Source: Stramenopiles sp. TOSAG23-3
Lineage: Eukaryota; Sar
DNA length: 19,271 nucleotides
Reading direction: 5' to 3'
Assembly: GCA_900128585.1 (NCBI GenBank)
Contig: LT642375.1
Location: 554-19,824 of the forward strand
In this document: positions 7,178 to 15,184 of the stretch, in pieces
Numbering within the stretch: the stretch's first letter is position 1
Layout: each line of letters begins with the position of its first letter
Made by a program: the position numbers and the translations under genes
The notes under the pieces: generated by a model
The model's input: the letters and a program-made list of their open reading frames with translations, nothing else
Told to the model about the DNA's origin: nothing
Databases searched by the model: none

Positions 7178-8281
7178 ATGCGACCCTACCTTTCTCGCGG
7201 TGTTCGCTGCTTGGTTGTCCTTGTCGCGGCGTTCGGGGCCCACGTTTCTCACTGCCTCAATGTGGCGGTCTCGGGAGGGGAGACCGTCGTGACGGGCGTC
7301 GTTGGCGCTTGGGATTCCCTTGCGGGCGCGCTCCACACTCGGCTGCGCCCTGGGACCGGCATCCTGCGGATCGAGCTGGACGCGAACGTGGGGTCCGGGG
7401 TGTGGACGGTCCCCCACCAGTTTTACGACGGCATTTACATCGGCGAATCGTGCAACATACACAGGCACTGGTTTTGCACGAGAACCGACGCCCAGCAGCT
7501 CACAATAACCGGCTTGCGACACGCGGCGACCGCAGCGCCCCCGGTGATCAGCGGGGGGGACGCCGCCCGCCTGTTCTGGGTGGCCGGGGCCAATTTTACG
7601 GCGCACAACGTTGAGTTCACGAAGGGCCGGGCCGTTCGGGGGGGGGGCGCCGTGTACATCTTGAGCGGAAGCCGGGTGAACTTTCTGGGGATGCGGTTCA
7701 CCCGAAACACGGCCAAGTATGCGGGGGCGATCTACATGGAGTCCTCTGCCCGGACAAACATCGTCAACATGACGAACTGCACGTTCCGGGAGAATTTCGT
7801 AACGAGCACGAACGCCGAGCAGGGGTCGGCGATAGGGATCTACGGGGCCGGGACTAACTTGGTCACCATCCTGGACTCCCGGTTTACGAGGAACAAGTTT
7901 TCGTCCCCCGGGGGGCTGGGCCAAGACGTGTACAAACAGAGCGACTCGTCGACCCTGTACGACGTAGAGAACGTCTACGACAAGCTTGGCACGGTGTGGG
8001 GGCTTCGCATAGTGTGCCCGAACCGTCTGGACCTTGCAATTTGCATCGGGACCAAGTTTTCCCAGGTGTCGAAGGACTCCGGGCAGTGCAAGTGCTTGCC
8101 GACGGTCGGCGAGGACGTCTCGTTCAAACCGTTGGGGAACGCTCAGAGCTACGTGCCCGCGATGATCATCGACCGGAACACGAACGATTGGAGGGAGGAC
8201 GGGGTCGTGTTGCCCAGCCACCCCAACGTTTGCGTCGACCAACTGTACGAAGGCCAGGACACGACGTGCAATTTTATTTGA
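7178..8281 (+). CDS. Secreted right-handed beta-helix-like protein
   Basis: This 367-residue protein starts with a probable signal peptide (basic MRPYLSRGVR, hydrophobic CLVVLVAAFGAHVSHC, cleavage near residue 26). The central part, about 105-240, has the rhythm of parallel beta-helix or Pmp-like repeats: LTITGL, ISGGDAARLFWVAGANFTAHNVEFTKG, GGGAVYILSGSRVNFLGMRF, RNTAKYAGAIYMESSARTNI, CTFRENF, GSAIGIYGAGTNLVTILDSRF. The GGAxY, (N/T)CxF and RFTxN spacing is typical of chlamydial Pmp repeats and of many algal surface proteins. N-glycosylation sequons occur at N139, N197 and N200. The C-terminal 130 residues hold several Cys (C280, C289, C304, C306, C352, C364), fitting a disulphide-stabilised extracellular domain. 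There is no membrane anchor after the signal peptide. Cell-surface or extracellular location is likely; ligand or enzyme activity cannot be told. Confidence 0.85.
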   Translation: MRPYLSRGVRCLVVLVAAFGAHVSHCLNVAVSGGETVVTGVVGAWDSLAGALHTRLRPGTGILRIELDANVGSGVWTVPHQFYDGIYIGESCNIHRHWFCTRTDAQQLTITGLRHAATAAPPVISGGDAARLFWVAGANFTAHNVEFTKGRAVRGGGAVYILSGSRVNFLGMRFTRNTAKYAGAIYMESSARTNIVNMTNCTFRENFVTSTNAEQGSAIGIYGAGTNLVTILDSRFTRNKFSSPGGLGQDVYKQSDSSTLYDVENVYDKLGTVWGLRIVCPNRLDLAICIGTKFSQVSKDSGQCKCLPTVGEDVSFKPLGNAQSYVPAMIIDRNTNDWREDGVVLPSHPNVCVDQLYEGQDTTCNFI

Positions 8282-8620
8282 ATTGTAGAAGGGTGTTTGA
8301 AATTGTTCGGAAGACATTTACGAGGAGCAAAATAACTTTATATTGCGTCCCACGGTGTTGTTAGTTAGTCTCAACCAGGGAAACAAAAGACGAGGTTCGT
8401 ATTGATACAAGGTTTTACAACGGAACACAGAACAAACAAAATGATGGCTGATATTTAGATATTGTTTTTCAAAAAATTACTCCTTCAATATTTTGTAAAA
8501 CGGGGTTTTAATTCTCTTCTTCTCCGTTTCACCGCGAAAACGTTCGCAGAGCCATGACGGAGGCATTACACATTTTTTATATTACACCCGCACCCGCTCA
8601 CGACCCTGCCTTTCTCCTTT
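8282..8620. other. Spacer between convergent genes
   Basis: This short AT-rich stretch lies between the 3' ends of the beta-helix gene and DRC4/GAS8. It should hold both 3' UTRs. I see no gene, no strong hairpin and no repeat. Confidence 0.5.
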
Positions 8621-10036
8621 TTATATTTCCACAGGGCGGGGGTACGGCTCCATCGCGGGCATGAACCCGAGCTCTTCCTTCGGGACTCCGTACTCTGCGA
8701 GCTTCGCTTCGTACGCCATGATGGCGTCGTTGTGTAGGGTGACGACGCGCTCGAGCTCCGCGTGCAGCTCGCGGACCATCTCGTTCTTTGCCTCGACGAC
8801 GTTCTCCAGCTTTTTCGACATCTGGCCGAGCACCGCCGGGGACAAGTTGGCGGAGACGAGGACTTCGTTGAGCTGGGCCTCCTTCTTCTCGAGCGACTCG
8901 CCGACGGCGGCCAGGCGCTTCTCCAGGAGGAGGTGCTTGAAGCCCGACTTTTGCTGGACGTTGAAGACGGAGTTCTGAAACTGCTCGTAGAGTCGGTCCC
9001 GCTCCGACTGGGCCCGTTCGTACCGCTGCAGGAGGACCTCGTGCTCCCACCCCAACCCTTTCATCTTCTGCTCGAACACTAAAATTTCCGCCTTGACCTC
9101 CCTGAGGTGGGTCTTGTCCCGCTGGTAATCGTTCAGCTCTGCCCGGAGCTTCTCCACGTCGCTGAGGGCCTTCTTCAGCGGCTCGCTCATGTGCTTGTTC
9201 TCGTTCGAGATCTCGAGCATCATCTTCTCGTCGGCCAGCTCCTCCTTCTTCATCTGGGCGACCTCCTCCTTCAGGGACTTGATCAGGTCCAAGTTGTTGT
9301 GGGTGATGTCCGTGTAGTAGTTCTTGATCTCGGCGAACGCCTGCTCGTGCTTCTTCATCAGCCGCTTGATGTGGGCGTCCTTCTGCTGCTCGATAGAGGT
9401 TATCTGCTGCTTCCGGGCCTTCTCCCGCCGGTCCCGTACCTCCTTCATCTTTTTATCGTACTTTAGCTGGAGCTCCTTGGCCTTTCGCTCGAACTCCTGG
9501 CGCAGGTTGGTGATGTTCCTGTCCTGGTCCTGCTTCAGGCTCTTCAAGTAGTCCTCGTGCGCGAGCTCGAGCTCTTTCAAATCGATCATCAAGCTCCGCC
9601 GGTCCTTCTTCAGCTCGGAGATTCCTACACGGTTTTCGTCTTCTAATAGTTTCAGCGTCGTCTCCGACTCGGTCTTCAGCTGCGTGGCCTCGTTCTGGTG
9701 CTCGAAGAGCAGGTGCTTGACCCGCTGCTTGTACACTTTGATCTCCACATTGTGCTTCTCCTCCAAGTCCTGGGCCTCCCGGACCTTGTTCCGCAGGTCG
9801 CTCTTCTTGTCTTCCAAGTTCTTCTTCTCCACAATCCAAAAGTAGTTCAGCTTCTCACGCTGCTGCTGGAACTCATTGAAGTCGTCCTGCTCCCGCTTGA
9901 TCAGCGCGTTCAGGTTCAAAAGCTCTGTGTCCACCGCCAACCGCTTCGCCTCCTTGATCGCCGCCTCCTTCTCCTCCGGGGTCAACTCCTTGGGGGCCTT
10001 GTTCTTCTTCTTGCCGCCCTTCTTCTTCTTCCCCAT
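8621..10036 (-). CDS. GAS8: Dynein regulatory complex subunit 4 (growth arrest-specific 8)
   Basis: DRC4/GAS8 is a coiled-coil core subunit of the nexin-dynein regulatory complex, which links axonemal doublets and tunes dynein activity in motile cilia and flagella. The 471-residue product is near full family length (human about 478). It begins with the expected Lys/Gly-rich head (MGKKKKGGKKKNKAPKELTP) and is otherwise almost entirely coiled coil. Family-diagnostic blocks are easy to see: VEIKVYKQRVKHLLFEHQNE, IKNYYTDITHNNLDLIKSLK, WEHEVLLQRYERAQSERDRL, FNVQQKSGFKHLLLEKRL, EKKEAQLNEVLVSANLSP and AYEAKLAEYGVPKEELGF, in the same order as in animal and algal homologues. The frame is continuous with no intron and the ATG at 10036 gives the complete N terminus. 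It shows that the organism builds motile flagella at some life stage. The assignment is close to certain. Confidence 0.98.
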   Translation of the reverse strand: MGKKKKGGKKKNKAPKELTPEEKEAAIKEAKRLAVDTELLNLNALIKREQDDFNEFQQQREKLNYFWIVEKKNLEDKKSDLRNKVREAQDLEEKHNVEIKVYKQRVKHLLFEHQNEATQLKTESETTLKLLEDENRVGISELKKDRRSLMIDLKELELAHEDYLKSLKQDQDRNITNLRQEFERKAKELQLKYDKKMKEVRDRREKARKQQITSIEQQKDAHIKRLMKKHEQAFAEIKNYYTDITHNNLDLIKSLKEEVAQMKKEELADEKMMLEISNENKHMSEPLKKALSDVEKLRAELNDYQRDKTHLREVKAEILVFEQKMKGLGWEHEVLLQRYERAQSERDRLYEQFQNSVFNVQQKSGFKHLLLEKRLAAVGESLEKKEAQLNEVLVSANLSPAVLGQMSKKLENVVEAKNEMVRELHAELERVVTLHNDAIMAYEAKLAEYGVPKEELGFMPAMEPYPRPVEI

Positions 10037-10089
10037 GGTGCTGGTAGTAGTGTATGGTCGGTCAAACTAACGTACGCACGAATGGCAAT

Positions 10090-10111
10090 ATGTGTGTGTG
10101 TGTGTGTGTGT
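10090..10111. repeat. (GT)n microsatellite
   Basis: About ten uninterrupted GT units lie roughly 55 bases upstream of the DRC4/GAS8 start codon, so in its promoter or 5' leader. Such runs are length-variable. Confidence 0.9.
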
Positions 10112-10355
10112 ATGTTAGTACCTCGTCCTTGTTTTCAGTTTTAAAAAGGAGAAACATAGTGTTGAATCGTTTGATTAATCATATGAAAATGTACTGAGAG
10201 AAGAAATCGTAAAATAAAACAAAAAGTTATACTAACTCCTCTATAATATTATTATATTATAAATAATAATTAATAATAAAAAAAATAAAAAAACAACATA
10301 ATAATAATAATTATTTATTATTCTGTTGGAGGATGATATGGTTATAGTAAAGAAA

Positions 10356-10388
10356 AAGAAGAAAGACGTTTTTTTTGTCTTTCTTCTT
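10356..10388. repeat. 12-bp inverted repeat (purine/pyrimidine hairpin)
   Basis: aagaagaaagac (10356-10367) is the exact reverse complement of gtctttcttctt (10377-10388), with a T-rich nine-base loop. It joins an A/G-rich and a C/T-rich tract and may simply be slippage-derived. Confidence 0.6.
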
Positions 10389-10818
10389 CTTCTTTTTATT
10401 AATATTTTTTTATTATTAATTATTATTATTAATTATTCGTTAAAAAATAAATAAATAAAATAATATACTCTATACTAAATCAGATCCTCCTTAATTAATT
10501 TAATTCAGGGTATTTAAAATTATATAGTAATAAATAAGTAGGGAGTGTAGAGTGGAGAGGGAGGGGAGGGACTGGAAAGTCAAGAGAAACAATTAAGGAT
10601 ATATGTTTATAGAGATAACGAAAGGAGACCCTTTGTAATGATAAGGCTATATCGATATGTCAATAGGGATTTAGATGACTGACAGACATCATTTCTTGAA
10701 ATTAATAAAAAGTAAATAGAATTAAAAAAGTGATAAAGTATACCTACCTCTCTTTACATACATACACATAGCATATATATCCTTAATTATGACTATTCTA
10801 CCAATATACATTCACGCA

Positions 10819-10853
10819 CGGGTCGGGTCGGGTCGGGTCGGGTCGGGTCGGGT
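10819..10853 (+). repeat. (CGGGT)7 pentanucleotide array, G-quadruplex motif
   Basis: Seven perfect CGGGT units form seven GGG runs spaced by TC in an otherwise AT-rich background. This satisfies the usual G3-N1-7 four-run rule for a G-quadruplex several times over. Confidence 0.92.
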
Positions 10854-10978
10854 TAAGTGTGGCATAATTAAATATATATTAAATGTAATACGGGTGACTT
10901 TTTATACCGCACAACATGTAATAAAAACGAAGGAGAGTAACGAACGTTATACCAAAAGTGACTAGACTATAAGAAGAA

Positions 10979-11023
10979 GGTGGCGTGGCATGGCGTGGCG
11001 TGGCGTGGCGAGGCGAGGCGGCT
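10979..11023 (+). repeat. TGGCG-type pentanucleotide array
   Basis: About eight units of (T/A)GGCG with minor variants (one TGGCA) run in tandem and then decay into GGCTT units. It is the second GG-rich pentamer array within 200 bases and may share a slippage origin with the CGGGT array. Confidence 0.85.
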
Positions 11024-11359
11024 TGGCTTGTTTGGTTAGCAAAGACATGTTGTTGTCCTTCTACTTAATGTTAATATTAGGGTTATATAAAATATTACCG
11101 TTTTTATCGATGACGATACTACTACGTTCTGTATGTATGTATGGTATGGCCTTGAATTAATTATTATTTTTTTTAACGTAGGAGGGGAATAGTAGAGATG
11201 AAGCGTTTTATATAAGTATATTTAAAGCAATTTAGGAGTCCTATTTGTTCTATATCGCTATACTATTAACTACGGTACCGTATTATTGTACAATATAATA
11301 CATATTAATACCATACCAGACGACATGTGAAACAAAAAACAAAAAAAAGAATATATCGA

Positions 11360-11389
11360 TATATATAGAGATAGAGAGAGAGAGAGAGT
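11360..11389. repeat. TA/GA microsatellite
   Basis: A short TA run passes into a GATA unit and then about eight GA units. Nothing suggests a function. Confidence 0.8.
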
Positions 11390-11849
11390 CCGAACGAAGA
11401 GTTTGTTTCTTTAAATTGAGTTGAAAATATTTTATTTTTTCTTTATTTATTTAGTACGTAGTACTGTAGTAGTACAGCTATTTAAATAGCTAGTAGAGTA
11501 GTAGTTACTAAATAGGAATAAAAAATAGAAGAATTACGTACTAGTGGTGAGAGGTTTCTATCTAAATAGGACTAGTAATGAAGGAAGTACGTACTTTAAA
11601 TTATACAGTACGGTTATAGAATAGTCATGGAATTATTAGTCCTATAATAGCTATGCTAAAGAATAGAAACTTCTTCTTCCTATTTTAAATACTTAGACTC
11701 CTCGTAGGAACAAAGTGTAACGTATTTTTAAAACCTCAGTTGGAGTACCTGGTATTAAATTATAATTATATAGTTGGAATATATATATACCCGTAGTAGT
11801 ATAGGAATGAGTTCGTATATTCTTTTTTTTATTAAATATTCTTTTTATT

Positions 11850-12025
11850 TGACCCCTTGAGCCCCTGAGGACTGAGGACCTACCTGACTGAGCCCTGACT
11901 GAGCCCTGACTGAGCCCTGAGCCCTGAGCCCTGAGCCCTGAGCCCTGCCTGACCTGAGCCTTATTAGTGGGCCTTGAGTCTTGAGTCCTTGAGTCCTTGA
12001 GTCCTTTGAGTCCTGAGTCCTGGGG
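11850..12025. repeat. Degenerate CTGAGCC/CTTGAGTC minisatellite
   Basis: The region consists of heptamer-like units. The left part is CTGAGCC with variants such as CTGACTGAGCC; the right part is CCTTGAGT or CCTGAGT. There are more than a dozen units in total, changing gradually from the GAGCC to the GAGTC type. It is GC-richer than its surroundings and non-coding. Its CCCTGAG phase resembles but is not a CCCTAAA-type telomere repeat. Confidence 0.85.
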
Positions 12026-12114
12026 TAGGTAGGAGGGTTATTATAATAATTAATACGTACAGCTAAGTAGGAGGAGGAGGAATAAAAATGGACAATAATA
12101 TAGGTGAATATACC

Positions 12115-12185
12115 AAAGAAGAAGAAGAAGAAGAAGAAAGAGAAAAAAAAAGAAGAAGAAGAAGAAAGAGAAAAAAAGAAGAAAG
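12115..12185. repeat. (GAA)n compound microsatellite
   Basis: Two similar blocks of GAA units, each ending in GAAAGAGAAAAAAA, make an imperfect tandem duplication of about 30 bases. It is purine-only and about 290 bases upstream of the RhoGAP start. Confidence 0.88.
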
Positions 12186-12475
12186 TTGTTGTTGTTACCT
12201 TGGTAGTTGTAGTAGTTGTCGTTTCAATATAAATCATATTATTTATAGTAGATAAACCCCACGCGCGAAAAACAAAACAGAAAAGAGGAACAATGAGAAT
12301 TGTATCATTTTACATCTTCACTCAACCCCCGCGCGTTCGTTGGTTTGTGTTGTGTATTCAACTTTCACGCTCTAGTTTGTAGAGTTATATAGTAGTAGTT
12401 GTTGTTGGACCAGCAGCCAGTGTTATAGTCGCGCAGTAGTAGCAGTTGTAGTATAGTAACACCCCTCCCCTCCCC

Positions 12476-14098
12476 ATGTCCCTTCTCCCGTCGGCTGTGC
12501 GGTCGGACCCGACCCTCGGTCGGTCCATTGTTAGGAAATCTAGTTCAAAGTCCGTGTCTGGGATCGCTCACAACGACTCGGTAGCCGCAAACTTTACGAT
12601 GAAGCGGGGGCACTCGGACCCCACCCCTCGGCGAATGCAGGAGCGGCCGAGGGGGCTCCGGCACTTCCCGCCGCGGCACTCGGGCGTCCTCGAGTGGAAG
12701 CCGTTGGTCAAGAAGATCGAGTACAAGAAGCCCCCGCGGCGGGTCAGCTCGGTAAAGACGATAACCCCACCCGGCTCGTCGAAGAACTGGGACGAGATCC
12801 CACAGGGGAGGAAGAGCGTAAAGCAAAAGCCGGCGCGGAAACAACACTACGACATGCTCGACGAGGTCGGGCGGCGGCGCCGCATTCGGGACCCGGATGG
12901 GCGGCTCCAAGGGCGGCGGCAAGCGGCGGAGCAGGACCTTCAGGACCTCATGGGGAACAAACGGAAGAACTACACCCTTGAGATGGCCCGGAACGGGATC
13001 CCTTGCAAGTCATTCGGCGACAAGCTGTTCAAGAGCCCGCTGATGATCCCGGGATTTTACACCAAGGACAACTCCTGGGGGATCCGGTACGGGCACATCC
13101 TGCGGCGGCTCCCGGGGGAGCGCCCGGGCGTCCTCCCGGGGAGCAACTGGGGGTTCTCCAAGGCGACGCAGAGCACGTGGGAGGACGAGAAGATCTTCGG
13201 GCGGGACCTGAAGTCGCTGTGGCGACGGAACCCAACCATACCGAAGATCATCCTCCTCTGCTGCTCGGAGATTTTGGAGAGCCACGCGGGCCAGAAAGGG
13301 CTCTTCGCGGAGGAGCACTTCCCCACCGACCTGGACAAGTTCACCGTCGAGATGAAGGGGCGGATGAAGACGATCAAGGGCATCGTCAAGAAGTGCGACC
13401 GGGGGATGGACCACACCATCGCCTGGGAGGACGTCAAGGACCCACTCGTCTACGTCGGCCTCCTCCGGGTCTTCTTCGGGATGCTCAACCCCCCCCTCAT
13501 GGGGGCCCACAACTACGACCGGTTTTTCGACGCGGCGAGGCAGGAGACCCCCCTCGCGCGGATCTCCGCCACGCGCACGGTCGTCATGAGCCTGTCCACC
13601 GCCAACCAGACGGTCCTGGCCTACATGGTGAAGTTCTTCACCCGCCTCCTCAACCCGGAGCACGTCTCCAAGAGCAAGCTGACGGAAAAGGACATCGCCG
13701 CCGCGTTCGCCCCCATGTTCATCCGACCCTTTGGGTGGAGCTCGGCCGACGAGCGGACCGCCAACTCGGCCCGGGACTCCCAGAGCATCATGCAGGTCGT
13801 GGTCAAGAAGAACGAGCCGATCTCCGGGATGAGCCTGAAGATACTCTTGAACCTCATCGGGACGGGATCGAACGAGATATTCCAGTCCATCTCCCTGCGG
13901 GCCTACGACAAGCGCCAGACCAAGCGGGTAACGTACGAGGAAAAAGTTAGAATGAAAATAGAGCAGGAAGAGAAGGACAGCGTCGACGAGCTCCGGGAAT
14001 GGGAGGCCTCGACCGGGTGCTTCACGCTGGACGAGGACAACGTGAACGCTGCTGGCGCGCAAAGCCCCGAGGCGGGGGGCGACCCTGCAGGGGAGTAA
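12476..14098 (+). CDS. RhoGAP-domain protein, arginine finger apparently missing
   Basis: RhoGAP domains speed GTP hydrolysis by Rho-family GTPases, using an arginine finger. This 540-residue protein has a basic, disordered N-terminal half (1-165; many Arg/Lys and Ser-Pro/Thr-Pro sites). A RhoGAP-like domain follows at about 240-445: IPKIILLCCSEILESHAGQ, KGLFAEEHFPTDLDKF, DPLVYVGLLRVFFGMLNPPL (family: V.LLK.FLRELPEPL), SLSTANQTVLAYMVKFFTRL (family: LP..N...L..L...L) and SKLTEKDIAAAFAPMFIRP (family: NKM...NLA.VFGP.L.R). Where the family has G(I/L)FR, this protein has GLFA (275-278), so the catalytic Arg is Ala; the helix Arg before ELP is Gly334 or nearby, and the NKM Asn is Ser. It may therefore bind a Rho/Rac-like GTPase without GAP activity, or be a divergent GAP. 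A basic then acidic tail (475-540) closes the protein. Start: first ATG, with a C-rich leader. Confidence 0.85.
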   Translation: MSLLPSAVRSDPTLGRSIVRKSSSKSVSGIAHNDSVAANFTMKRGHSDPTPRRMQERPRGLRHFPPRHSGVLEWKPLVKKIEYKKPPRRVSSVKTITPPGSSKNWDEIPQGRKSVKQKPARKQHYDMLDEVGRRRRIRDPDGRLQGRRQAAEQDLQDLMGNKRKNYTLEMARNGIPCKSFGDKLFKSPLMIPGFYTKDNSWGIRYGHILRRLPGERPGVLPGSNWGFSKATQSTWEDEKIFGRDLKSLWRRNPTIPKIILLCCSEILESHAGQKGLFAEEHFPTDLDKFTVEMKGRMKTIKGIVKKCDRGMDHTIAWEDVKDPLVYVGLLRVFFGMLNPPLMGAHNYDRFFDAARQETPLARISATRTVVMSLSTANQTVLAYMVKFFTRLLNPEHVSKSKLTEKDIAAAFAPMFIRPFGWSSADERTANSARDSQSIMQVVVKKNEPISGMSLKILLNLIGTGSNEIFQSISLRAYDKRQTKRVTYEEKVRMKIEQEEKDSVDELREWEASTGCFTLDEDNVNAAGAQSPEAGGDPAGE

Positions 14099-14280
14099 GT
14101 CATAAAATACTTAGTTACGATTTCGTAAGAAGAAGAAAAAACCCAGTTCAGTTAAAAAAAAACAAATTATATAGTATGCTTTAAGACTCTCATTTTAAAT
14201 CAATTGCTATTTCAGTTCCAACCCTACAGTTTATCTACGTAAATAAATGTACAGTAGTCGTTGTTGCGAGGGCCCACTGC

Positions 14281-14637
14281 TCACTCCTTTGGGGGCGTGT
14301 AGTCCGTGTGGTTCACCACAATGACGTTCTCTAAGAGTTCCACCCCGTTAAAATTGTCCACCGCCAGAATTGCACTCCTTTCGTCTAAATATTTCAAGAA
14401 ACCAAACCCTTTAGACTTTCCGTTCTGCTTGTCACGAACCAAATTCAAATGTTCTATTTCTCCGCACTCCGAGAACACACAAATTACGTCCCCCTCGGAA
14501 AGTTTCGGGGACAATCCACCAACATACACCCACGCGTTCCCCTTGTGGTCCCCGTGCCACGATGCGCTCGTCCCAGCAATCCCGTTCGCAAGCTCCTGCT
14601 CATTGATACGGTTGATCTTCTCCGCCCGCGCACTCAT
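14281..14637 (-). CDS. RBMX2: RBMX2/Ist3 (Snu17)-type RRM protein of the spliceosomal RES complex
   Basis: RBMX2/Ist3 is the RRM subunit of the RES complex (with Bud13 and Pml1), which stabilises the activated spliceosome and aids pre-mRNA retention. From the ATG at 14637 the product has 118 residues. The N-terminal INRINEQELANGI and SWHGDHKGNAWVYVGGL match the family's (I/L)N..E...G....SWH..YK.SAW(I/V)(F/Y)(V/L)GGL. RNP2 is VYVGGL (37-42) and RNP1 is KSKGFGFL (74-81). The blocks LSEGDVICVFSECGEI and ERSAILAVDNFNGVEL are also typical. The frame is open upstream to 14715, but those residues (MKQRVGHSLL...) have no family similarity. The protein stops ten residues past the RRM (NHTDYTPPKE), so it lacks the long tail of animal RBMX2 and is shorter even than yeast Ist3 (about 148). 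Its presence implies that introns exist in this genome, although none is seen here. Confidence 0.94.
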   Translation of the reverse strand: MSARAEKINRINEQELANGIAGTSASWHGDHKGNAWVYVGGLSPKLSEGDVICVFSECGEIEHLNLVRDKQNGKSKGFGFLKYLDERSAILAVDNFNGVELLENVIVVNHTDYTPPKE

Positions 14638-15184
14638 CGCTGCTTTACAAAAAAGAAGAAGAAACCGTTCTGACAAGGTCCCCAGTAGCAACGAATGGCC
14701 GACTCTCTGTTTCAATCCTTTTCTTTTCCGTTTACATTGTATAAAAACAGAAATGCATTCATTTAATATAAGTAATATACCAAGTAATTAAAAAAGAAGA
14801 AGAAGTGTCAAACAAAAAAAAAGAAGAAGAAGAAGAAAGAAGAAGAACGACGAAGAAAGAAGAAGAAAGAAGAAGAAAGAAGAAGAAGAAGAAAGAAGAA
14901 GAAAGAAAGAAAGAAAGAAAGAGAAGATTGAGTGGGGCGGCATATATGTTACGTACCACCGTACCCAATACCCAATAATAATTTTATAAATTAATTAATA
15001 ATAAATATTCCTCGGCGGCGGATTATTGGCCATTTGCTTGCAGCTTGCAGTACCGTACGGTTTCCTCCAATCTGACATTAGATGAATATTCCTTCTACTT
15101 TTTCTTCACCTTATCATGTTACTTACCTTTCCTTTTACCCATACCCAAACCAACCATTTTGAGTTAATTCCGCCAACCCCAATA
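14638..15184. other. Divergent spacer with GAA tract
   Basis: The spacer separates the RBMX2-like gene from the propeller/toroid gene and should hold both promoters. Its main feature is the purine tract at about 14789-14925. The rest is AT-rich, with ATTAATAATAAT near 14990-15005 and a taccgtacggt palindrome near 15051-15061. No gene is seen. Confidence 0.5.
14789..14925. repeat. (GAA/GAAA)n purine tract
   Basis: About 135 bases are almost wholly A and G on the plus strand, made of GAA and GAAA units and broken only briefly (for example gtgtcaaac near 14807 and cgacg near 14849). Such mirror-symmetric purine tracts can form triplex (H-)DNA and vary in length. Confidence 0.9.

Larger units (their letters stand above)
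10037..12475. other. Long AT-rich repeat-laden divergent spacer
   Basis: This 2.4 kb stretch lies between the divergent DRC4/GAS8 and RhoGAP genes. It is extremely AT-rich, with ATT/AAT trinucleotide runs, long A and T runs, and several simple arrays listed separately (GT, CGGGT, TGGCG, GA, CTGAGCC-like, GAA). Frames in it give only homopolymeric Phe/Ser/Thr proteins. A palindrome agctatttaaatagct lies near 11478-11493. The final 100 bases before 12476 carry GTAGTA/GTTGTT words and a C-rich leader. I see no gene or RNA gene. Confidence 0.6.

Noticed and set aside
7172-8317. 381-codon minus-strand frame opposite the beta-helix gene
   Set aside because: Arg/Pro/Val-rich antisense shadow; the plus strand has a signal peptide and repeats.
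11845-12237. Minus-strand frame with Ser/Thr/Phe runs and Gln/Gly/Ser repeats
   Set aside because: It is a translation of the GAA tract and the CTGAGCC minisatellite, with no non-repetitive core.
13003-13950. 315-codon plus-strand frame and 350-codon minus-strand frame inside the RhoGAP gene
   Set aside because: They are GC-driven shadow frames with Pro/Arg/Gly- or Leu/Val/Asp-rich composition and no recognisable motif, while the main frame shows a domain.
14638-14715. Upstream in-frame extension of the RBMX2-like protein to 14715
   Set aside because: The extra residues show no similarity to the family, and the ATG at 14637 gives an N terminus that matches it.
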